Positions 51,433 to 60,673 of a DNA stretch of 64,000 nucleotides are shown here, one piece after another. The notes beneath the pieces are model-generated. The model was not told the origin of the DNA. It saw only the letters and a list, made by a program, of their open reading frames with translations, and did not search any database. A program made the translations under genes and the position numbers. The first letter of the stretch is position 1; each line of letters opens with the position of its first letter. This DNA comes from Allocoprobacillus sp002160865 (lineage in GTDB: Bacteria; Bacillota_I; Bacilli_A; Erysipelotrichales; Coprobacillaceae), in contig NZ_AP031415.1 in the NCBI RefSeq assembly GCF_042850985.1, forward strand, positions 2,542,001 through 2,606,000, given 5' to 3'.

Positions 51433-52998
51433 CTACTCATTAATTAATTTATTTTCAATTAAAAACTGTTTTGCGACATCACTTGTTTTCTTATTTAATT
51501 CATCAACTTGATAATTCAATTCTACCATAACATCATCATTTAAATAATTCTGTAACTGATTAATCAAATCAGCAACTTCAGGATATTCATCAACAATAGT
51601 ATTATTGACAATCGGTATCGCATGATATGGTAAAAAGAAATTTTTATCATCTTCTAAAACCTGTAAATCAAACTTCTTTAATAGTCCATCAGTTGAATAA
51701 GCATCAATGACATCACATTCATTGTTCATTAATGCTGTATAACGTGGTGCTCCATCAATAGGAACAGTCTGTTTGAAATGAATAGGATATGCTTTTTGTA
51801 ATCCTACCCAGCAATCTTCTCTTTCCATAAACATTAATGTTGGTGAAAATGTAAGTTGTTGAGAAACTTTACATAAATCGCTTATTGTTTTGATATGATA
51901 CTGCTCAGCTGTATCTTTTCTAATCGCAAGTGTATAAGTATTGTTGAAGCCTAGAGAATCTAAAACATTTAAATCATATTGTTCTTTCATCTGTTCTTTG
52001 ACAGTGTTATAGACTTCATCAACATTTCCATTAGGTTCATTTCCTAAGACATTACCATAAATTGTTCCTGTATATTCTACATACATATCAATGGATCCCG
52101 TACGCACAGCATCTAAGACAATAGAACTTGAACCTAGAGATAATGACTGTTCCACATCTATGTCTGTATTCTCTTCAATATAATACTTCAACATATAATT
52201 TAAAATCTCTTGTTCAGTAAAATCCATGCTTCCAATTCTAATGACTTGACTGCCATTTGTCTTTGCTAAGCCTGTATAAACAAAGCTGGCTGCTAAAGCA
52301 AGACATGAAATAACAATGACAACTTTATCCAATATACCTTTCATTTTGGATCTTGGTTTTGATAATTGGAAACTCTTTGGTGTGACTAATCTCTCTAAAA
52401 TAGAAAATATATAATCTATAAGTAATGCCAGTAAGCAGGCAGGTATAGCTCCAGCTAAGATTTGAGCATTATTGACCGTTCGAATACCCGCATAAACCAG
52501 ATATCCTAAACCATCAGCGCCAATAAAAGCTGCCAAAGTCATCAAACCAACCGAACTAACTGCACTAACTCTGACTCCTGCCATAATAACTGGTGCTGCC
52601 AGAGGAATCTGAACTTTATATAAAATTTGAAATCTATTTAAACCAATACCTTTAGCTGCTTCTAAAGTTTCTCCGTTAATATTGTCCAGTCCTGTGACTG
52701 TATTTTTAATAATAGGTAATAAAGAATAAAGTATCACCATGACAATGGCTGGTTTTGTTCCAATTCCTAAAAGAGGAATCATAAAACCTAATAAGGCCAT
52801 TGATGGAATCGCCTGAATAATATTTGCTAATGCCATAATTGGTTTTTTAGATGGCTTAAAATAAGTAATAAAAATACCTAAAGGGACACCTATAATAATC
52901 GCAATCAAAATAGCCATAACAGTCAATTGAACATGACCTATTAATAAATCAAAAATCTGCATATAGTTTTGGGAACAATAATCTATAAATGCCTGCAT
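51433..52998 (-). CDS. Fused ABC permease-substrate-binding protein (OpuC/EgtU type)
   Basis: 521 residues. The N-terminal 210 residues are a ProW/OpuCB-like permease (EAA-loop ETLEAAKGIGLNRFQILYKVQIPLA, split by variable residues); after another membrane helix (about 220-240) a solute-binding domain (about 250-521) of the OpuCC/ProX class follows, with VRTGSIDMYVEYTGT and DVIDAYSTDG. Such fusions import glycine betaine, carnitine or, in the EgtU branch, ergothioneine; the sequence alone does not let me choose. Starts overlap the ATPase stop (TAATG), giving a complete two-gene importer. Confidence 0.9.
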   Translation of the reverse strand: MQAFIDYCSQNYMQIFDLLIGHVQLTVMAILIAIIIGVPLGIFITYFKPSKKPIMALANIIQAIPSMALLGFMIPLLGIGTKPAIVMVILYSLLPIIKNTVTGLDNINGETLEAAKGIGLNRFQILYKVQIPLAAPVIMAGVRVSAVSSVGLMTLAAFIGADGLGYLVYAGIRTVNNAQILAGAIPACLLALLIDYIFSILERLVTPKSFQLSKPRSKMKGILDKVVIVISCLALAASFVYTGLAKTNGSQVIRIGSMDFTEQEILNYMLKYYIEENTDIDVEQSLSLGSSSIVLDAVRTGSIDMYVEYTGTIYGNVLGNEPNGNVDEVYNTVKEQMKEQYDLNVLDSLGFNNTYTLAIRKDTAEQYHIKTISDLCKVSQQLTFSPTLMFMEREDCWVGLQKAYPIHFKQTVPIDGAPRYTALMNNECDVIDAYSTDGLLKKFDLQVLEDDKNFFLPYHAIPIVNNTIVDEYPEVADLINQLQNYLNDDVMVELNYQVDELNKKTSDVAKQFLIENKLINE

Positions 52999-54119
52999 TA
53001 TTCTCCCTCACTTTCATCATATTTTTTAGAAAGAGTTGTAACCAGAGTACTCTTGGTAATTAAACCTTTTAAGATCCCATCATCTACAACAGGAATTGTA
53101 TACATATTCTTCTCTTTGGTGATATTTAAAACATCAACGATTGATTCCTGTGAAGAAACTGTGATACATTCCTTTTGCATAACATGACCCACAATTTCAT
53201 CTTTATTTTTTTCATCAGCTGCATCAGCCGCATGAATAACACCTTTAAAATGTCCCTGACGATCTATTACCATCAAACTATCAACTCTTGAATTAAACAT
53301 CATATTTAAAGCTTTTACACATTTTAAACGATCATAACAGGTAATTGGTCGATCTATCATAATGTCTGCTGCTTTGATTAATTCTGGTGAATCCCAGATA
53401 CGCTTTTTCCCAACAAAGTTTAAAACAAAGTCATTGGCAGGATGTTTTAAGATTTGTTCTGGTGTATCGTACTGTTGAATCTTTCCACCACTCATAATAC
53501 ATATACGATCTGCCAATTTGATAGCTTCTGCCATATCATGTGTCACAAACACAATCGTCTTTTGAACACTATTTTGTAATGTCAACAGTTCATCCTGTAA
53601 TTGATTTCTCGTAATAGGATCTAACGCACTAAAAGGTTCATCCATTAAAATAATATCTGGTTCACTTGCAAAAGCTCTTGCAACACCTACACGTTGTTGT
53701 TGACCACCACTCATCTGAACAGGATACTTATCTAAATATTCATCTGGATCTAAACCAACCATATTTAAAACATCTTTCACTTTTTCCAAAAGATGTTTAT
53801 CATTTTTATTTTTTAACTTTGGAATCAGTTCAATATTTTCTTTCACTGTCATATGAGGAAATAATCCTGTTTGTTGAATAACATAACCAATATTACGTCT
53901 TAATTCAATTTCATTTTCCTCACTAATATCCTTTCCATTTACATAAATTGTCCCCTGGCTTGGTTTAATCAACCGATTAATCATCTTTAAAGCAGTCGTT
54001 TTTCCACACCCACTGGGTCCAATCAAACAAACAAATTCACCATCATTCACTGTAAAATTGATATCTTCCAATACATGTTTATCTTTAAATGACTTGTAAA
54101 CATTTTGAAATTCTATCAT
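52998..54119 (-). CDS. Quaternary amine/ergothioneine-type ABC transporter ATPase with CBS domains
   Basis: 373 residues from the ATG at 54117-54119 (GAGGTG eight bases upstream). ATPase domain (1-240): Walker A GPSGCGKTT, signature MSGGQQQRVG, Walker B IILMDEPFSALD, switch His VTHD. Two CBS domains (about 255-370) follow, which in OpuA-type ATPases sense ionic strength or c-di-AMP. Partner of the fused permease/binding protein immediately downstream. Confidence 0.93.
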   Translation of the reverse strand: MIEFQNVYKSFKDKHVLEDINFTVNDGEFVCLIGPSGCGKTTALKMINRLIKPSQGTIYVNGKDISEENEIELRRNIGYVIQQTGLFPHMTVKENIELIPKLKNKNDKHLLEKVKDVLNMVGLDPDEYLDKYPVQMSGGQQQRVGVARAFASEPDIILMDEPFSALDPITRNQLQDELLTLQNSVQKTIVFVTHDMAEAIKLADRICIMSGGKIQQYDTPEQILKHPANDFVLNFVGKKRIWDSPELIKAADIMIDRPITCYDRLKCVKALNMMFNSRVDSLMVIDRQGHFKGVIHAADAADEKNKDEIVGHVMQKECITVSSQESIVDVLNITKEKNMYTIPVVDDGILKGLITKSTLVTTLSKKYDESEGE

Positions 54120-54264
54120 AAGCAAAACACCTCACTTAAATACATTTTATATCTTAGATGTGACTCTTATGTGAATTCTTTAATTATCTATATCTTTATA
54201 TCCTTAAAATATAGATTTTTTTATTTATATCCTAAATAATAACATAGATATCATTTGAATTTTG

Positions 54265-54300
54265 ACAAAAAAAGAATATGAATTATGACTTCATATTCTT
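54265..54300 (-). terminator. Terminator of the activase-like gene
   Basis: AAGAATATGAA (54272-54282) and TTCATATTCTT (54290-54300) form an 11-base-pair stem that contains the last codons of the gene, followed by seven Ts on the minus strand. The rest of the gap up to 54119 is AT-rich without further recognisable signals. Confidence 0.85.
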
Positions 54301-57300
54301 AAATGCAGTTGAAAGCATCAACTTAATTCTATTTAATTGGTTAACTTCACTCGCACCTGGATCATAATCCACAGCCACAATGTTACTTTGTGGATATTTT
54401 TTACGTAAGGCTTTAATAACACCTTTACCTGTTACATGATTTGGTAAGCAGGCAAATGGCTGCATACACACAATATTTGGTGCACCTTCTTCAATTAATT
54501 CAATCATTTCTCCAGTTAAGAACCATCCTTCACCTGTCTGATTTCCAATAGAGACAACTTCACTTGCTTTTTTCGCAATTTGATCAATAGGTGTTGGTGG
54601 ATCAAAACGTTTTGAATCTCTTAATGCCTTAATCATATCTTTTCTTAAGAAATCAACAAACCAGATGGCAAAATTACATAACCATACTGAAGATTGTGAC
54701 GCATCAAAATGTTCATGTTCATACCAAGTGTTATAGAAACAATACTGGAAGAAATCAATTAAATCAGGCATAACGGCTTCTCCACCTTCTGATTCAATGA
54801 TTTTCACAATTTCATTATTGGCAGTAGGATGAAATTTAACTAAGATTTCTCCAACCAATCCAACTCTTGGTTTTTTAATATCTAATAATGGCAATTCATC
54901 AAAGTCTTTGACAATTTGATAAACATTCTTTTTAAATTCTTTCATGCTGCCATTTTTCACATTTTCCTGACATTTTGCAACCCATGATTCATAAAGTTTA
55001 TTGGCTGAACCTTTGACTTTTTCATAAGGACGTACACGATAAAGAACGCGCATAAATAAGTCCCCATACATAGCACCAATGATTACTTTTTTGGCAATCT
55101 TATATGTAATCTTAAATCCAGGATTACTTTCTAATCCAGATAAGTTTGCAGAGATGACTGGAATTTGTTCCATACCTGCATCTTTAAGAGCTTTTCTGAT
55201 AAATGCAATATAGTTCGTTGCACGACATCCTCCACCTGTTTGAGAGATAATCAATGCCACTTTATTCAAATCATATTTTCCACTATTTAAAGCATTCATC
55301 ATTTGTCCTACAACCAAAATACTTGGATAACATGCATCATTGTTGACATATTTTAATCCCTGTTCTACTGCATCTTTATCAACTGAAGGCAACACTTCAA
55401 AGTTATAGCCTTCCGAATTCATTGCGGTTTCAACAAACTGGAAATGAATCGGTGACATCTGTGGACAAAGAATTGTATAACAATCTTCTTTCATCTGTTT
55501 TGTAAAAGGTACTTTCACCTGTTCATACTTCTTAGATAAATCAATAATATCTTCTTTCTTTTCAATTGTAGCTTTTAAAGAACGAATACGGATACGAATA
55601 GCTCCTAAATTGCTTCCTTCATCAATTTTAATTAAAGTATATATTTTATTTCTTGCTTTTAAAATTTCAGCTACCTGATCAGCTGTAACAGCATCCAAAC
55701 CACAACCAAATGATGTTAATTGAATCAACTGTAAATCTTTTTGTGATGATACAAAAGATGCGGCTTTATATAAACGAGAGTGATAAGTCCATTGATCAAC
55801 AACACGTAATTTTAAATGTTCTTCATCTAAATAACAAACACTATCTTCACTTAAGACAACAAATCCTTCACTTGTAATTAAATCTGGAATTCCATGATTG
55901 ATTTCTGGATCAACGTGATATGGACGACCAGCTAATACAATTCCTTGCATATGATTTTCTCGCATATACTGCATTGCACGTTTTCCTTCTGCACGAATAT
56001 CCTGCTGACAGTGATCCAATTCTTCATACGCCTTATCAATGGCATGATGTAATTCCTGATCTGTAATATGAAACTCACTTAATTCTTCTTTTAAGACATG
56101 GAACAATGTCTTTTTATTATTTAATGATATAAATGGATTTTTAAATTTTATATTTTTCTGCTTAAGATTATCAACATTATTTCTAATGACCTCTGGATAA
56201 GAAGCCACCACAGGACAATTGTAATGATTTCCGGCATTTTCATTTTCTAAACGTTCATAGGCTACTGATGGATAGAAAATAAATGGAACTCCTCTAGCAA
56301 TCAGATTTTCAATATGTCCATGTGTAATTTTAGCAGGATAACAAGCACTTTCACTTGGAATAGATTCAATTCCTTTTTCATAGATGGCTTTAGATGAACG
56401 AGATGATAAAACAACTCTAAATTTCAATTCTGTAAAGAATGTATGCCAGAAAGGATAATTTTCATACATATTTAAAGCTCTAGGGATACCAACAATACCT
56501 CTAGGAGCATCTTCTATTGGTAAAGAATGATAATTAAAGACACGACGATATTTATAATCAAATAAGTTTGGTAATGATTTAGATTTTAATGGTAAATTAG
56601 CTCCTCTTTCACATCTATTTCCACTAATAAACTCTCTTCCATCATTAAATGAAGTAATTGTCAACATACAGTTATTTGTACATTTACCACAATTTTTCAT
56701 ACTATTTTGATATGTTAAATGTTCTAATTCTTCACGTGTTAATAAAGTTGTTCCCTTATCATCATCTTTTTCTTTCGCAATTGTTGCCATACCATAAGCA
56801 CCCATCAAGCCTGCAATATCAGGTCTAATGACTTCAATACCTGCTTCTTTTTCAAAAGCACGTAAAACGGCTTCATTATAGAATGTTCCACCTTGTACAA
56901 CAACATTTTTACCGATTTGGTCTTTACTTCTTAACTTAATAACTTTATATAAGGCATTCTTAATAACGGAATATGATAATCCTGCTGAAATATCTGCTAA
57001 AGATGCACCTTCTTTTTGAGCCTGTTTCACTTTTGAATTCATGAAAACTGTACAACGGCTTCCTAAATCAAGTGGATGTTTTGACATCAATGCCATCTCG
57101 GCAAATTCATCAATTTCATATCCTAAAGAATGAGCAAATGTTTCAAGGAAAGACCCACATCCAGATGAACATGCTTCATTCAATGTAATATCTTGAATGA
57201 CTTCATCCTTAATGGTGATAGCCTTCATATCCTGTCCACCAATATCTAAAATAAAGTCAACATCAGGTTCAAAGTGTTTAGCTGCTGTGTAATGAGCAAT

Positions 57301-58503
57301 TGTTTCTACTTCACCATAATCCACTTTTAATGCAGCTTTAATTAAAGCTTCACCATATCCAGTGACACCAGTTTTTTGAATATGACATCCTTCAGGAATT
57401 AAATCATAGATTTCCTTCATAATTCTAATAATTAAATCTAAAGGATTTCCTTCGTTAGAATTGTAGAAAGAATATAATATTGATCCTTCATCATCAATTA
57501 ATACAACTTTAGATGTTGTTGAACCAACATCAATTCCAACATAAATATTGCCTTGATATTTTTTTAGATTTCTTTTCTTTGTCATTGCTTGAAGATGACG
57601 ATCTCTAAATCCTCTTAATTCATCTTCATTATGAAATAAAGGTTCTAATGTATGAGCTGCTTCTGTTCCATTATCTTTTAAAACTTTTAAATCATGAATC
57701 AATTTGTCCAATGGAATTGCTTTTTCTACATCTTTCGCATTTAAGGCAGCACCCATAGCTACAAACAATTGGGAATTATCTGGGAAAATAATATCCTCAT
57801 CTTGAAGCTCTAATGTTTCAATAAAACGTTGTCTTAGTTCACTTAAGAAGTATAGAGGTCCTCCTAAAAAAGCGACTTTTCCTTTAATAGGTTTTCCACA
57901 GGCTAACCCACTGATAGTCTGATTCACAACCGCCTGAAAAATAGAAGCCGCTATATCTTCTTTTCTTGCGCCTTCATTGATTAAAGGCTGAACATCAGTT
58001 TTCGCAAAAACCCCACAACGAGAAGCAATTGGATAAATACGCTGATGTTTTTTGGCTAATTCATTCAATCCTGAAGCATCAGTCTGTAATAAAGTGGCCA
58101 TCTGATCAATAAATGCACCTGTTCCACCGGCACAAGTTCCATTCATACGTTGTTCTAATGAACCTTCAAAATAAGTAATTTTCGCATCTTCTCCACCTAA
58201 TTCAATGGCAACATCTGTTTGTGGAATATAAGTTTCTATTGTTTTTGTACACGCAATCACTTCCTGTACAAATTTGACATTCAATGATTGAGAAATTGAC
58301 AATCCTCCTGATCCTGTAATAACTGGATAAATATTGATTCCTGGATATTCTTGATGAATTTCTTCTAATAATGTAAGTATTGTATTTCTTACATCTGAAT
58401 TATGTCTGACATAACGTGAAAATAAACAGACATCCTTTTCATCTGTTAAATAAGCTTTAACTGTTGTAGATCCCACATCAATTCCTAAATAATATTGACT
58501 CAT
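54283..58503 (-). CDS. Giant 2-hydroxyacyl-CoA dehydratase activase-like ATPase (double BadF/HgdC module)
   Basis: 1406 residues. Two ASKHA-fold activase modules: residues 1-260 (GIDVGSTTVKAY, NGTCAGGTGAFIDQ) and about 320-580 (GIDVGSTTSKVV, NEACSSGCGSFLE), each with the Cys that would bridge a [4Fe-4S] cluster in a dimer. A Cys-rich segment (CGKCTNNC...CERG, about 600-630) leads into a DUF2229/HgdB-like C-terminal half (about 650-1400) with further Cys. Activases fire one electron into 2-hydroxyacyl-CoA dehydratases; no separate dehydratase subunits lie nearby, so the C-terminal half may be its own target. A MarR gene sits 80 bases upstream. Confidence 0.9.
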   Translation of the reverse strand: MSQYYLGIDVGSTTVKAYLTDEKDVCLFSRYVRHNSDVRNTILTLLEEIHQEYPGINIYPVITGSGGLSISQSLNVKFVQEVIACTKTIETYIPQTDVAIELGGEDAKITYFEGSLEQRMNGTCAGGTGAFIDQMATLLQTDASGLNELAKKHQRIYPIASRCGVFAKTDVQPLINEGARKEDIAASIFQAVVNQTISGLACGKPIKGKVAFLGGPLYFLSELRQRFIETLELQDEDIIFPDNSQLFVAMGAALNAKDVEKAIPLDKLIHDLKVLKDNGTEAAHTLEPLFHNEDELRGFRDRHLQAMTKKRNLKKYQGNIYVGIDVGSTTSKVVLIDDEGSILYSFYNSNEGNPLDLIIRIMKEIYDLIPEGCHIQKTGVTGYGEALIKAALKVDYGEVETIAHYTAAKHFEPDVDFILDIGGQDMKAITIKDEVIQDITLNEACSSGCGSFLETFAHSLGYEIDEFAEMALMSKHPLDLGSRCTVFMNSKVKQAQKEGASLADISAGLSYSVIKNALYKVIKLRSKDQIGKNVVVQGGTFYNEAVLRAFEKEAGIEVIRPDIAGLMGAYGMATIAKEKDDDKGTTLLTREELEHLTYQNSMKNCGKCTNNCMLTITSFNDGREFISGNRCERGANLPLKSKSLPNLFDYKYRRVFNYHSLPIEDAPRGIVGIPRALNMYENYPFWHTFFTELKFRVVLSSRSSKAIYEKGIESIPSESACYPAKITHGHIENLIARGVPFIFYPSVAYERLENENAGNHYNCPVVASYPEVIRNNVDNLKQKNIKFKNPFISLNNKKTLFHVLKEELSEFHITDQELHHAIDKAYEELDHCQQDIRAEGKRAMQYMRENHMQGIVLAGRPYHVDPEINHGIPDLITSEGFVVLSEDSVCYLDEEHLKLRVVDQWTYHSRLYKAASFVSSQKDLQLIQLTSFGCGLDAVTADQVAEILKARNKIYTLIKIDEGSNLGAIRIRIRSLKATIEKKEDIIDLSKKYEQVKVPFTKQMKEDCYTILCPQMSPIHFQFVETAMNSEGYNFEVLPSVDKDAVEQGLKYVNNDACYPSILVVGQMMNALNSGKYDLNKVALIISQTGGGCRATNYIAFIRKALKDAGMEQIPVISANLSGLESNPGFKITYKIAKKVIIGAMYGDLFMRVLYRVRPYEKVKGSANKLYESWVAKCQENVKNGSMKEFKKNVYQIVKDFDELPLLDIKKPRVGLVGEILVKFHPTANNEIVKIIESEGGEAVMPDLIDFFQYCFYNTWYEHEHFDASQSSVWLCNFAIWFVDFLRKDMIKALRDSKRFDPPTPIDQIAKKASEVVSIGNQTGEGWFLTGEMIELIEEGAPNIVCMQPFACLPNHVTGKGVIKALRKKYPQSNIVAVDYDPGASEVNQLNRIKLMLSTAFKNMKS

Positions 58504-58583
58504 AACACTTCTCCTTTAAACATTACACTTATCTATAATTTTTAATCTTATCTTATTTCGACATTATCTTCAATTGATATGCT

Positions 58584-59012
58584 TTACTTCAAATCTTTAA
58601 TAATTTGATTAATCTTTAACGATAAACGTAAATATTCTTTAGTATCTTCTTCTCCTAAACATTCTAAAAGATGACCAAAATAGGCTTCAATTTCTTTTTG
58701 TTTTTCTCTAGCAAATGCTTTCCCTTTATCCGTAATAAACACCTTTATTTTTCTTTTGTCTAATGGATCGACTATCCTTTGGATATAACCTTTTTTAGAT
58801 AATGTATTAAGCACTGCTGCAACTCTTGACGTATTAATATCAAAACGCTGACTAATCTCGGAAGCATTGACTCCATCACCATCCATCAAATAAATAAGAA
58901 CTGCACATTCCCCTCTGGCAATTTCACTGATATCACGATGACAAAACTTAAATGCCTGTTCATTTTCTATCATATAACCTATTAATTCTCTAGCATATTT
59001 ACGATAATCCAT
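58584..59012 (-). CDS. MarR-family transcriptional regulator
   Basis: 142 residues: winged helix with EISQRFDINTSRVAAVLNTLSKKGYI and the basic wing DPLDKRKIKVFIT; N- and C-terminal helices for dimerisation. It heads a transcription unit with the giant activase-like gene and is divergent from the M20 gene. FabT-type and drug-sensing MarR proteins are similar in size; the ligand cannot be told. Confidence 0.92.
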   Translation of the reverse strand: MDYRKYARELIGYMIENEQAFKFCHRDISEIARGECAVLIYLMDGDGVNASEISQRFDINTSRVAAVLNTLSKKGYIQRIVDPLDKRKIKVFITDKGKAFAREKQKEIEAYFGHLLECLGEEDTKEYLRLSLKINQIIKDLK

Positions 59013-59058
59013 TTTATTTACCTCACACTATGAGCATTTTATACAACTTTATCTCATT

Positions 59059-59134
59059 TGTCAATTTTTTTGTTTATTTGTCTATTTCTTAAAAATAAAC
59101 GATATTATTTGATGTTCAAATTTGATGTTGGTAC
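59059..59134. promoter_or_regulatory. Divergent promoters of marR and the M20 gene
   Basis: Minus strand: TTGACA (rc 59059-59064), 17-base spacer, TAAAAT for marR. Plus strand: TTGATG, 17-base spacer, TACAAT for the M20 gene. GTTTATTT (59072-59079) and AAATAAAC (59093-59100) form an inverted repeat between them, a possible MarR site. Confidence 0.6.
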
Positions 59135-59160
59135 AATAAAGAAAAGAGGGAGAGATACAT

Positions 59161-60477
59161 ATGTATGAAAAAATAAAAGAACTTGCAAAGTTATATTATC
59201 CTGATACTGTAAATTGTCGTCGTGATTTACATAAGTATGCTGAAAAAGGCTGGTTAGAAATGCGAACAGCCTGTTATATTGCTTCTACATTAGAGGAATT
59301 AGGATACGAAGTGCTTGTTGGTGAAGATATTATGAAAAAAGAAGCACGTATGGGTGTGCCAGCAGAAACAATTTTACATTTAAATTACCACCGTGCTCAA
59401 AAGCAGGGAGCAAATCCTTACTATTTGGAAAAAGTTAAAATGGGAATGACTGCCGTGGCAGGTGTATTAAAATGTGGAGATGGTCCTACTCTTGCTTTAA
59501 GATTTGATATTGATGCTTTAGGCCTCATTGAAGAATCTTCTTCAAGCCATTATCCTTTTACACAAGGCTTTGCTTCTGTTCATCGTGGAACAATGCATGC
59601 CTGTGGACATGATGGACATACTTCGATTGGACTTACAACAGCTAAAATACTTATGAACATCAAAGACCATTTACATGGAACAATCAAACTTATATTTCAG
59701 CCTGCTGAAGAAGGTGTTATGGGAGCCAGAAGTATTGCTGAAAGTGGATTCTTAGATGATGTTGATTATATTTGTGCAGCTCATATTATGCCTCAAGAAG
59801 ATCAACCTTATGATTTGTATTTTGGTATGGATGAATCTTTTGCGACCACAAAACTTGATATTACTTATCATGGTGTTTCGACTCATGCTGCTGAATCGCC
59901 ACAGTTTGGAAAAAATGCTTTACTATCTGCCGCTAACTGTATTTTAAATTTACACTCTATTCCTCGTAACAGTGATGGTCAGACACGTGTGAATGTTGGA
60001 ACTGTTCATGCTGGTACAGGAAGAAACGTTGTACCTGAAACAGCTAAACTTGAAATTGAAGTCCGTGGTGTTACAAGTGAATTAAATCGCTATATGGAAA
60101 TTTATGCGAGAGATATTATTGAAGGTTCAGCACGTATGCATGATACTGTTGTTGAAATTAAAGAAATGGGTAAAGCTTATGCATTAGATTGTGATGAAGA
60201 CTTTATGAATACGATTCGTTCAATGTGTCAACAGTATCTTCCTGATCTAAAATTACCACCTTATAATTTAAGTCCACTGGGAGGTAGTGATGATTTTTCA
60301 TATTTCATGGAACGTGTTCAAGCTCATGGTGGGAAAGCAACTTATATGAAACTTTTAACACCTATTGTTTCATCACCACATAATGATGCTTTTGATTTTG
60401 ATGAAAAAGTTCTAGCATTAGGCCCACGTATTTTTGCAAGTCTTATCTATTATCTTTCTCATGAAAACAAGGCATAA
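59161..60477 (+). CDS. M20-family amidohydrolase (AbgB-like)
   Basis: 438 residues. Metal and catalytic residues of the M20D group: LRFDIDALGLIEE (Asp), GTMHACGHDGHTS (Cys, His, Asp), FQPAEEGVMGA (Glu pair) and a late SSPHNDAF (His). The dimerisation domain lies at about 215-330. It hydrolyses amide bonds, for example of N-acyl amino acids or p-aminobenzoyl-glutamate. Strong start: GAGGGAGAG before the ATG. Divergent from marR, so possibly MarR-controlled. Confidence 0.92.
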   Translation: MYEKIKELAKLYYPDTVNCRRDLHKYAEKGWLEMRTACYIASTLEELGYEVLVGEDIMKKEARMGVPAETILHLNYHRAQKQGANPYYLEKVKMGMTAVAGVLKCGDGPTLALRFDIDALGLIEESSSSHYPFTQGFASVHRGTMHACGHDGHTSIGLTTAKILMNIKDHLHGTIKLIFQPAEEGVMGARSIAESGFLDDVDYICAAHIMPQEDQPYDLYFGMDESFATTKLDITYHGVSTHAAESPQFGKNALLSAANCILNLHSIPRNSDGQTRVNVGTVHAGTGRNVVPETAKLEIEVRGVTSELNRYMEIYARDIIEGSARMHDTVVEIKEMGKAYALDCDEDFMNTIRSMCQQYLPDLKLPPYNLSPLGGSDDFSYFMERVQAHGGKATYMKLLTPIVSSPHNDAFDFDEKVLALGPRIFASLIYYLSHENKA

Positions 60478-60510
60478 GAGATACAAATCAAGTATCTTTT
60501 ATGCCTTTTC
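60471..60510. terminator. Terminator after the M20 gene
   Basis: GGCATAAGAGATAC and GTATCTTTTATGCC pair over 14 positions (one G-T) with a seven-base loop, followed by TTTTC; the stem includes the M20 stop codon. On the other strand it lies just past the gene remnant. Confidence 0.85.
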
Positions 60511-60511
60511 A

Positions 60512-60673
60512 TTATTTATTAGCTTTCTTATAACGTTTTCCTTTGGTTACACCATTATCAATAAGTTTTTCATTTTCTACTAGTTCTTTTAATAATGTTT
60601 GAACACGTTTTTCCTGAACTTTTTTTCTCGCACTTTTTTGAAAATATTCTAATGAAATAATTTTATATAGCTT
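60512..60673 (-). pseudogene. Orphan open frame without start codon, possible gene remnant
   Basis: About 53 open codons end in TAA (60512-60514) and look coding: ISLEYFQKSARKKVQEKRV, then LLKELVENEKLI and TKGKRYKKANK, a basic helix-turn-helix-like C terminus. There is no usable start, and an in-frame stop (60674-60676) precedes it. It overlaps the end of the HD gene in a different frame; that gene already ends where its relatives end, so this is not a lost extension of it. It may be the C-terminal scrap of a deleted DNA-binding protein. Confidence 0.4.

Noticed and set aside
60512..60673. Frameshifted extension of the HD-domain gene
   Set aside because: The HD protein already ends in the region where similar proteins end, and the open frame is preceded by its own stop, so a shift would not fuse them cleanly.
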